Source: Glebionis coronaria
Taxonomy: Eukaryota; Streptophyta; Magnoliopsida; Asterales; Asteraceae
Assembly (NCBI GenBank): GCA_025667525.1
Contig: CM046876.1
Coordinates: 532,816,038-532,880,037 of the forward strand
Direction: 5' to 3'
Length of the DNA stretch: 64,000 nt
In this document: one piece after another, positions 56,253 through 64,000 of the stretch
How the letters are laid out: each line of letters starts with the position of its first letter
Position numbering within the stretch: position 1 is the first letter of the stretch
Program-made: the position numbers and the translations under genes
Notes under the pieces: model-generated
What the model was told of the DNA's origin: nothing
The model's input: only the letters and a program-made list of their open reading frames with translations
The model's database searches: none

Positions 56253-57457
56253 TGATTTGGCTTGAAGTCTTTCTAGCATCAGATCTTCTTGGAGATCTGC
56301 ACTCCCTCATGAAGTGTCCCATCCTATGGTAGTTATAACACTCAACTTTGGATTTATCAAATCCAGTTGTGTCTTTAGCATTAAAACTCATCTTTCTTCC
56401 AAATCTCTTGTTCCATCTGTTAGCTCTTATGCTTGCAAGTGCCATATTACACTTGATATCCATCTCTTCTAGATCAGCATCACTAATCTGCTCAAGATCC
56501 TCATAGGAAACTAAGGAACCATTGGGCAATGCAGCAATGTATGCACATACTGTGTCCAAATCAATACCAGTAGGTTTAAGACTTGGTGAGTCAACATTGT
56601 ATGTGTCAGCGTCAAAATTTGAGCCGCTGGCAAGGTTGATCCACCGCTAACAAACGTTGATCCAGTAACAGGATGTACATATGAGTCTTTTTCACTGGGT
56701 TGAGCTTCACTATGTGAGATGAAAGCCATGTTTCAGATGTTGACTTGCTTCCATGTTCAAGTAAGATCTCACTCTCCACAATTTTTAACTTATTGTAGAT
56801 GTCATCAAAGGAAGCACTCTTATGGGCATTTGTGGCAATAATTGACATAGCTTCAATTTTTCATGCATCACCAAGACCTCTGAGGAATGTAGTAATCATA
56901 TTAGCATCATCGTGTTCTGTTCCCATAAAAGACAGCTTGCTAGTGATGTCTAGAAGTTGACTTCTCACCTCACTTAGCTTCTCATTGGGAAGAGCCTTAA
57001 ACACAACATATTCACTCAAAAGTTGCTTCTTCCTTTCTTTTGTTGTATCTTCATTACCACAATAGGTAACTTAGAGAGCTGTCCAAAGAGTTTTAGCAGA
57101 ATCAAAACTTCTGTATTTGTGTTGATTCTTTGGACCCAAAGAGAGTTTAAGAATGTTCAACGTCTTCATATCATTCCTTCTCAAAGCTATATCAACAGTT
57201 GAGATAGCCCTTCCATCTTCAAGTCTTTCATTAAGGTCTGCCTCACTTGAACCAGCAACTGCAGTTCTTGCTGCAATAGCAGCAGTAATTTAGGCTACTT
57301 TATTGAATTGATTGCCATACTCAATAACTTCCCAAAGAGTATGGTCATGCACTTGAAGATATTTTTCAAAATTGAACTTCCATTTTTCAAAGTTGTCAGG
57401 GTCGAGCATAGGGATTTTTAGGTTGTGATTTGATGAGGAAGATTATGTAGTAGACAT
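56253..57457 (-). pseudogene. Element E gag N-terminal part (UBN2-type, first zinc knuckle)
   Basis: The start at 57457 reads MSTT and then a TAA, so the first codons are already broken. The gag body follows in the same frame: DPDNFEKWKFNFEKYLQVHD, LWEVIEYGNQFNKVA, LRRNDMKTLNILKLSLGP, KNQHKYRSFDSAKTLW, LLSEYVVFKALPNEKLSEVR. Then AHKSASFDDIYNKLKIVESE, and the zinc knuckle CYNYHRMGHFMREC, whose second Cys is Tyr. Stops interrupt it near 57290, 57070 and 56860, with a frameshift near 56600. It is cut by element F just after the knuckle. A motif cluster at 56605 lies in the variable part. Confidence 0.82.
56605..56656 (-). repeat. Mixed-orientation motif cluster in E gag
   Basis: GTCAGCG at 56605 is followed by the inverted form CCGCTGGCAA (near 56624) and CCGCTAACAA (near 56644), again about 20 bp apart. 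This is the only cluster in E with inverted units, and they have the CCGCT variant typical of element D. Confidence 0.6.
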
Positions 57458-57526
57458 CTTATTTGGTTTTAGGGTTTCTGGTGATTCTAGGGTTTACTGT
57501 TCTTTTAGATCAAAGTTCCTCAACAA

Positions 57527-57538
57527 GCTCTGATACCA
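57527..57538 (-). other. Primer binding site of element E (tRNA-iMet)
   Basis: On the minus strand TGGTATCAGAGC, the exact 12-base plant copia consensus, two bases from the LTR. Confidence 0.9.
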
Positions 57539-57540
57539 CT

Positions 57541-58031
57541 TGTTGATCCCAAACTTATATCGATTAGCTTTGTGCTAATGAAGATTGAATCAAGATTAAC
57601 ACTTAGAGAAACGTTGTTGTATTTAACAATCTAAGTGTTCTGCGGAATTAACACTTAGAAGAAAGAACAAACAAACAAAGTAAACCAAACTTTCACTTTT
57701 GATTGATAATCGAACTTGCTTATAATGAATGTTATTAATACTGAATAATGTATATATACTATGAACCCTACGATCTCCTTTTATAACACAAGGAGTCATG
57801 TACAAAGGTTTACCTATAAACTATTCTAGTTAAAGATAATTATAGAAAATACAATATTGATCATATCTTTATTTAAAGTATAAAACGTATTGACTAAGTA
57901 TTCCTATTAGTGGTAGGACTTCTTCTTGTCAACGCTTGAATAACTCTTGTCAGTGCTCATCTGTCAGCATCTCTTTTACTCTTGTCAGCGTCCAAATTAC
58001 TCTTGTCAGCGTCTTAGTGACTTAGTTCATT
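57541..58031 (-). repeat. Element E 5' LTR, outer end shortened
   Basis: Pairs with 27034-27536. The inner end is intact (TGTTGATCCC), but the outer end lacks the last 12 bases (TTATTCCTAACA) seen in the partner; the target copy ACATA follows directly at 58032-58036. Five GTCAGYG motifs start at 57928, 57949, 57963, 57984 and 58005, in register with the other LTR. Confidence 0.88.
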
Positions 58032-58036
58032 ACATA

Positions 58037-60344
58037 ATCCCAAATTGGATAGGCCAAATATTCCAACTGCTCAAATGATAACTTTCTAAGCTTTGTATAT
58101 ATCCACCCAGTCTGGTGACATCTTAGAAGCCTATAGTACAATTCCCTTCTTGCAGTCTTGTTCTCACTTAAAAATCTGTTTGCCTTATTCTCCAAAATGG
58201 TTCTTCAATCCCTTTTAACTCTCATCATAATCTCCATCCCCAAATCTTATCAGTCAAAGGAATATCACAATTTTCCAAAACCTCCCTCTCATACCTGAAA
58301 TATATATCATAAATGGCAGATATTTCAAAATCAACTTGCATCTTAAGCTGCTTTAATCTCTCGAAAGCTGCTTCACCCTCTCCATACTCCAACTTCTCTA
58401 GTTCTTCTTCCGTATTTGTATTAGAACCATGACCACTACTTTCTTCCTCATCACCCTCACTCTCACCACCCCTTGTCAAACTCTCAGATTCTAAACTAAT
58501 ACGGGCTTCAATATCCCCCTTTCTCAATCCCCTCCTTCTCTCCTGTCCACCCAACTATTGGGCCAACATAGCATCAAACTTGATATGTACATCATTCTTG
58601 GGGATTTCTACTTCTACCAACATGCCTTTCCCTTTATCCTTAGGATCTATAATGGGTAGAGTAGATAGGGATACCTGTGTAGCAACATCTTTAATCATCA
58701 AAGATGGTTGGGATACATATTTTGGTTTGTTAGCGGCTGATAATGAAGTATATGTGGCTACATTGGCTTTGTCAGCGGCTAACCCAGTTTCCTGTTGCTT
58801 CATCAATTCTACAAAGGATAGTTGTGTAGGTGTTACCAGAGACACCTTAGACAAATCAAATCTTCCCTGCTCTTGATTCTTCATCCCTGTTAAAGCAGTA
58901 ACTATCTCTTTTTCTCAAAATGACCTTTCTTTTGAACTTTTATCACTAACAACAAAGGGTTCAGTTGGTTGATCTTCTCCCCATTTGGAAGAATCCTCGC
59001 TCCTAGACTCCAATACAACAATCCTCTCCCTCAACACATTGAGTTCAACGTCTTTAGCTGTAAATTTCTATACAAACTCTGCATTTTTCTTTTGCAAGCT
59101 CATGCAGAGTACCGTCAATTACAAGTTAGTTAATGGGTGCATACTGCCCTCATCCATACGAGGGAACTCAATCCTAAAGGTGGAATCAGGCGGCATGGTG
59201 GTGGACTTAGCTACAATGGACCTGGATTGACCTGTAATAGGGTAAATAGGTCCAGCCACCCCATATCACCAACCACACTTGTAGTGGTGGTTCTCTCCGC
59301 TTCATGGCTAGGACCACCAAGGGAGAACACCCAGTGGTCCTTTGTTGTTTGGCTAAGTGAAAGTGTTGAGGTGGTGAGTCTGAAAAGGTGTGTGGGTCTA
59401 TATGGGAAGTGTCTGGGGCTAGGACTGAAGTATTAGTGTCTAACATGGAAATGTAAGCGGCTGCAGGTTCTGGTTTAATATCTGGTTGTGGATGTGGTGA
59501 TGGTGGTTGTTCTTTATGAGTGGGTTCTGGAATGAGGTCTGGGTGAGGTTTTGGTGTTGGTGGTTGTAAGGCTGCTTGTATAACAGCAAGCATGGGCGGG
59601 GTCAAGGGAATTGGATCATATGGTTCAATGTTTAGAGTAACAAAAAGCTTTTTCTTTTGTGTGGATCTCATAAAAGTGTTCATGATCCCTACCACAGTCA
59701 CCTTGAAGATCAAAAATCATTTGTAAAAATCTAGGGTAAGCAAGAGTCATCTTGCTACCCTTGTTTTGTAACATGCCCTTAAACATCATTTTTGAAAAAC
59801 TAAAAAGTTGCCCATTTGCTAAACACACAAGAGCACTCCTAATAGATTGGTTGATTTCGTTGAATGAAGAGTATTTGGGACTAATACATTGTAATAGGAC
59901 ATGTATCAAAAACTTCTAGGCTAGGGGAAATTGACCTTTAGCATATTTATTTATTTTCCCTTCTGGGGGTAGTCTATATCCCAAGCCTCGAAGTACATCA
60001 TGTAGCAACTCCTTGGGAAGGGAGACCACACCATCAGCATCATTAAGATGCAAGGCTTAGTGAACCAAAGCCTCAATGATCACCCATTATTTCCCATGGA
60101 TGATGCCCTCTATTCTAGGCACTCCATACACTGTTTTGGAACTAGCACTGTTCCAAAACTGCTTGATGTGTGTGACAGGGATGACAAGAGCATGAGTTAA
60201 AGCATATGTTAAAGGAGAAGCCAACAGATACTCTATCATCTAAGCATATTAAGGATTTGCATCATCAGTCTTCAAATATGCAATCATATTATGTTGGTCT
60301 TTGAACTCCAACACAGCATCATTGGTTTTAAATTTTGGCGCCAT
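58037..60344 (-). pseudogene. Element D extra ORF (aORF), N-terminal and central part
   Basis: The start at 60344 (MAPKFK) matches E's aORF start. N-terminal domain pieces: QHNMIAYLKT-like and LIHVLLQCISPKYSSFNEIN, then LVCLANGQLFSFSKMMFKG and MTLAYPRFLQMIFDLQG (59625-59909). The linker is Pro-rich with PHPDLIPEPTHKEQPPSPHP (59207-59700). The central part has SKVSLVTPTQLSFVELMKQ and KDVATQVSLSTLPIID, followed by an acidic Ser/Glu block (58225-58554). It ends at element E; the C-terminal part is at 26329-27033. Stops near 59930, 60060 and 60240 and several frameshifts. No biochemical role can be assigned. Confidence 0.75.
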
Positions 60345-61556
60345 GGATGAAAATAAAGCTTTAAGTGAAGGTAAAGGTTAATAGTTAAAAGATAAAAGCA
60401 AAACAAATAAGCAAGTTTCCCTATTACACAATATGGTGAGCCGAATATATAGTAATAATAAGAGAGATGTGATTGGTTGAAAAATGAGGTAAGTGAGAAA
60501 ATTTCTCAAAAGTAATGATTAAAATCTTTGAAATTTTACAACGTATCTCATAACAATTAAGGAAAATAACCACTCCCAAAAACTACGGCTCAAAATATCA
60601 CAAAAATTACAACTAGGTAGGACCTAATGTTTTTCAACGGTCAAAAAGTTTTGTCAGCGGCAACGGCTACATTTGTCAGCGGATAAAAATGCTTTGTCTG
60701 GGGCTAAAATGTGATTTATCAGCGGATAAAACTTTATTAGTCAAAAAAGTCAAAAATAAAATAAAAATAAAAATAAAAGTCCTAACAAAGATTATTAACC
60801 CTAAGAGAGTTATCTTATCCCCAAAGAAACAGAGTTTTGCAAGCACTGTCCAATCATACACACTTGCTTACACAAGATAGATATGAGTTTCCTCAAGTGT
60901 CCCTTGCTCAACACGTCCTTAAGAAGGAAGATACCTCATATAATATCTTTGTAACTCCCAGGTAATCCCATTGAAATGTAACCAAAGTCTCCTAAACCAA
61001 CCATCTCAATTCTAGGTCAAAATTCTTGGCAATATGCATGCAAAACAATTTACATGCATGCTACAGTGCCTCGAGGTTTAGAAATTCCACCAGATTAATA
61101 AAAATATGGCATCACAACTTATAACCCCCACTCACCTATGGATATAATCTAGAATTGTGATAAAAATATTCTAAGAATACCCAAGAACCTAAAGGTTATT
61201 CTAAACCTCCCCTTAAACTATGATGAGTATACTTCATAAAAAATAAATGTGACAAAAATATTTATCTCAAGATAGAGATATAAATATCTCAACCATCATA
61301 AATAAACCTTGTTGCCACACTCCTTGAGTCCATAAGCAACTTTGTATCAAATGTACAGTGCCCTACATACCTGCAATGTTAGATGGAAAACCACAAAAAC
61401 TACCATAAAAGTTGTCAGCGGCTTCTTTCTATTACGTCAGCGGATAGAATGCCTTTGTCAACAGATAGAAAATAATTAGAAAATCCAAATTTTACAAAGA
61501 CTAATAATAGTACACATCCTGTACACATGTTACATCAATTTCAAAAGCAACATATT
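60345..61556 (-). other. Spacer between pol and aORF of D, with motif clusters
   Basis: Non-coding, homologous to 30595-31786. It carries GTCAGCGG at 60653 and 60674, a degenerate copy at 60695 and ATCAGCGG at 60718; and GTCAGCGG at 61414 and 61436, then GTCAACAG at 61457. Spacing is 21-23 bp. Confidence 0.65.
60444..60476 (-). promoter_or_regulatory. Candidate CCAAT/TATA promoter of D aORF
   Basis: CCAAT (60472-60476) and TATATATT (60444-60451) on the minus strand, 21 bases apart and 100 bases before the aORF start. Same layout as in element E (30703-30734), although the DNA between differs. Supports a separate aORF transcript. Confidence 0.5.
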
Positions 61557-63047
61557 TTATGGATTGATCATTCCAATACTTGTAACCAAGTACTGAAATC
61601 TCCCAACATCAAAAGGTTTGGTTAAAAGATCAGACACATTTTTCTCTGTGTCTATTTTATATGTAAATATTAAACCTTTTTCAAAACAGTCCCTTATAAA
61701 ATGATGCCTGATTTCTATGGGTTTGGTTCTAGAATGATGTATAGGATTCTTAATTATGCACAATGTACTATTATTATCTACAAAAATCTTAGTATGCATA
61801 AAACTGTACCCATAATCCAAAAGCTGATTTTGAATCCATAACACTTGCCCACAACATGCAGCAGTTGCTACATACTCTGCCTTAGTTGTTGAATTAGATA
61901 CTATAGTTTGATTCTTACATTTCCAAGATATAAGCCTGCTTCCAAGGAACTAACATCCACCAATTGTGGACTTTCTATCTCCATTATCACCACCATAATC
62001 ACCGTCTGAATATCCAAAAAGATCCAAAGGAGATTCTCTAGGATACCATAATCCCAATGTGGGAAAACATCTGAGGTACCTAAAAATCCTCTTAACAACA
62101 TGAAGGTGACATTCCTTGGGAGTCACTTGATGACGTGCACATGCACATACTACAAACATGATATTAGGCCTTGAAACTATGAGATAATGAACCAATCATT
62201 GATCTATAATGCCTGACATGGGTGTGCTAGCTCGTTTTTCATGCGGTGAAAAACCAAATCTCTTCAAAATCTCAGCCACATACTTATCTTGAGAGACAAA
62301 AACCCCATCTTCTTTCTGCTAAACTTGTAAACCAAGAAAGAAAGTCGTTTCTCCCATAGCACTCATTTGAAACTTATCTGTCATAAGCTTGGAGAAATCA
62401 TTACTCATTCTTTGGTTAGATGAACCAAAAATGATATCATCAACATAGACCTGGACAAGAAGAAAATCCTTTCCTTCTTGCTTTATGAATAGAGTCTGGT
62501 CTATGGTACCACTCTTAAAGCCATTTTCCACCAAGTATGTGGAAAGTGTTCCATACCAAGCTCTAGGAGCTTGATGAAGGCCATACATTGCCTTCTTCAC
62601 TCTATAAACCTTACCTGGATGCTCAGGATCTTCAAAACCAGGAGGCTGCATAACATAGACTTCTTATTTGATTGTGCCATACAAAAATGCACTCTTTACG
62701 TCTATTTGGTAGACTTAGAAACCCATACAGGAAGCATAGGCTAGGAAAATCCTTATTGTCTCAATTCTAGCAACAGGTGCAAAAACCTCTTCATAATCAA
62801 TACCTTCTTCCTAAGTATATCCCTGAGCAACCAACCTTGCCTTGTTTCTAATAACAATTACTCTCTCATCCTTCTTATTTCTTAGAACCCATCTTGTTCT
62901 AATAGGCGTGACATACCTTGGACAATCTACAAGCTCCCAAACATCTTGTATAGCAAATCGATGAAGCTCATCCTGCATTGCTTCAACCCAACTTTCTTCT
63001 TTAAGAGCATAAAAATCTTCTTTGGTTCTAATTGAGAGAGGAAACAT
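61557..63047 (-). pseudogene. Element D reverse transcriptase-RNase H
   Basis: Fragments in order: [20 protein letters not shown] and [12 protein letters not shown] (62811-63047); a broken QMDVKSAF region; [35 protein letters not shown] and [14 protein letters not shown] (62319-62651); RNase H with YSDGDYGGDNGDRKST (61950-62195); and LWIQNQLLDYGYSFMHTKIF, FVDNNSTLCII and KNVSDLLTKPFDVGR (61557-61844). Several stops (near 62315, 62670, 62815) and frameshifts (near 61900, 62200). It is very close to the E copy at 31787-33453, which shows the shared family. Catalytic YVDD is intact; RNase H has DGDYGG. Confidence 0.85.
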
Positions 63048-63758
63048 GCAAACAAATATTCTTGAACAAAAGAAGTATCATCCTTCTTGTGTATATTAGC
63101 AATGAATCCACCTTGAGTCTTCTTATCTCCTCTCGTTTGAACAGGAGTATGAATATCACCAATTATTTGGCTGGGAGGATGAATTTTGGCCACCTTTGTA
63201 AGAATTCCTCCCCCAAAGAATGTGTTGCCATGAAATGTGGATTCCAAATTACTAATATCCTCACCATTGCTACTTCCATGCCCACTTGAACTAGGAGACA
63301 TGTCGTCAGTGGCTAGAACAGGGCCACTGACACCTTTATTGGGTATGGAATCTTCAACCAAGTTCAAGAATATTTTTGTTGGAGGATGAAAGCCAATTAT
63401 CAGTGGATGAATCCAAAGTGTCAGTGGCTTGTTTGGAGCTGTCAGCGGATGAAGATTCATGCATTTTTTCTTCAACGGGTGGCTCCTCTTGTTTCTTTCT
63501 TTGGCAGCAGCAGATGCTTGCATGAACTCTTCACTCCAAATAGGTATGGTAATATAACAGAATATAGGAGTGGGTTCATCTGCATGTGATACTTTAACTT
63601 CATTTACCTGTATACCTACATTATCAATAATAGGTGCTTCCAAGACACTTGGATTAGTCACAGACATATAATTCATGGACCTAGATAATGGCTCTAGATC
63701 AAATAGCCAATTAGGTCTAGACTCAGGATCACTTGGTTTACTTTCCAAGAAGTCAACA
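62927..63758 (-). pseudogene. Element D integrase-RT linker
   Basis: Matches E 33299-34147: SKPSDPESRPNWLFDLEPLS, MNYMSVTNPSV, an ITIPIWSEEFMQAS block and SQIIGDIHTPVQTRG. No catalytic residues. It carries the motif at 63399, 63420 and 63441, exactly 21 apart and read in one frame as SAD, ATD and STD. A frameshift lies near 63480. The integrase core is missing because another insertion begins at 63764. Confidence 0.78.
63399..63449 (-). repeat. 21-bp-phased motif cluster in D linker
   Basis: ATCAGTGG at 63399, GTCAGTGG at 63420 and GTCAGCGG at 63441. Encoded as SSADSSK-QATDTLD-SSTDN, the heptad register seen in element E at 33664-33714, but with the GG variant of element D. Confidence 0.85.
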
Positions 63759-63763
63759 TCTAT

Positions 63764-64000
63764 TGTTGATACAAAAGTTGGATGATCCTTGCTAGACCCG
63801 AATTAGGCTTAATTCGGGTTGGCTGGGCTCCGGCTCCTGCACCAAGTGAAATATTTGGTTGGGATCATGCACACTAAAACAACACGCGTTAGGCTTACCG
63901 TGGGAATGTATCCCACGATTAGACTCCAGCGTGAAAGTAAGTAATCGGTTATGGTTATAGAATCGGATGAGTTGAGAGTGTGTAGTAATACCTCTGTGGA
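63764..64000. mobile_element. Start of a further, unidentified insertion in element D
   Basis: Homology between D and E stops at about 63760; new sequence starts with TGTTGATACAAAAG, an LTR-like TG start. It has two clean hairpins: CCCGAATTA / TAATTCGGG near 63800 and CGTGGGA / TCCCACG near 63900. Its far end is outside the window, so class and strand are unknown. Confidence 0.5.

Larger units (their letters stand above)
27034..58031 (-). mobile_element. Element E: Ty1/copia retrotransposon with extra ORF, interrupted by F/G
   Basis: Bounded by related LTRs (27034-27536 and 57541-58031, about 6% different by eye) and by the 5-bp duplication ACATA (27029-27033 and 58032-58036). The right LTR is the 5' one: it adjoins a perfect tRNA-iMet primer site. 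Reading the minus strand: gag N-part (56253-57457), element F in gag, gag C-part (35819-36985), protease-integrase, RT-RNase H, spacer, aORF (27622-30594), polypurine tract, 3' LTR. Without F and G it would be about 11.7 kb. It inserted into the aORF of D, a member of the same broad family. Confidence 0.9.
25740..63763 (-). mobile_element. Element D: Ty1/copia retrotransposon with extra ORF, interrupted by E/F/G
   Basis: D consists of a 3' LTR (25740-26233), the 3' part of an extra reading frame (26329-27033), the rest of it (58037-60344), a spacer, RNase H and RT (61557-63047), and the integrase-RT linker up to 63758. Element E sits between 27033 and 58037 with ACATA on both sides. The sequence left of E (ATTAGCTTCACAAACATA) and right of it (ATCCCAAATTGG) join into a continuous match to E's own extra ORF near 28310-28345, which proves the split. 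D's upstream part lies beyond another insertion starting at 63764. Confidence 0.85.

Noticed and set aside
25740..58031. Pairing the LTR at 25740 with that at 57541 as one element
   Set aside because: 27034 and 57541 match far better, share ACATA flanks, and their removal restores the aORF of the surrounding element.

Overview
This is a window of plant nuclear DNA, AT-rich and almost wholly made of transposable elements; I found no intact host gene. The Copia proteins have long coiled-coil gag extensions, an extra reading frame after pol, and gag motifs (WKPTGR, CPLTR, FLADPG) that I recall from daisy-family (Asteraceae, e.g. Tanacetum) annotations. Asteraceae is therefore the most likely source, from memory and not from a search. 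No CRISPR array, rRNA or true tRNA gene was seen.

Layout. 1-3000: the 3' end of a plus-strand Athila-like Ty3/gypsy element (A), then hairpin-rich and very AT-rich DNA to 5400. 5406-17649: a complete minus-strand Ty1/copia element (B) with matching 333-bp LTRs, a tRNA-iMet primer site and a perfect 5-bp target duplication; its gag-pol is broken. 17655-22390: intergenic DNA with two tandem duplications, (TA)n blocks, a tRNA-derived SINE-like copy, a 179-bp MITE with 8-bp target duplication and a candidate Helitron 3' end. 22390-64000: a nest, with the elements all on the minus strand.

The nest reads from outside in: degenerate Copia C (22390-25739, with a Tourist-type MITE in its RT) received Copia D (25740 to 63763). 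D's extra reading frame received a related Copia E (27034-58031). E's gag received a Tekay-like Ty3/gypsy element F (36986-56247). F's reverse transcriptase received a non-autonomous Athila-like element G (41854-50917). Every junction inside D is marked by LTR ends, primer site or polypurine tract, and a target duplication. Another insertion starts at 63764 inside D and runs out of the window.

How the parts work together. B, D and E follow the copia order gag-PR-IN-RT-RNaseH; F follows gag-PR-RT-RNaseH-IN. G has only gag and protease and would need enzymes in trans. D and E share two unusual traits: an about 990-codon extra reading frame (aORF) downstream of pol with a conserved CCAAT/TATA pair upstream, and clusters of a short motif (GTCAGCG on the plus strand, CGCTGAC on the coding strand) spaced almost exactly 21 bp apart. 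These clusters occur in LTR, spacer, gag-pol and aORF alike. With the aORF they are the strongest candidate here for an undescribed system. B and G carry unrelated short-motif arrays of their own. Essentially all coding regions are broken by stops or frameshifts, so these are relics.
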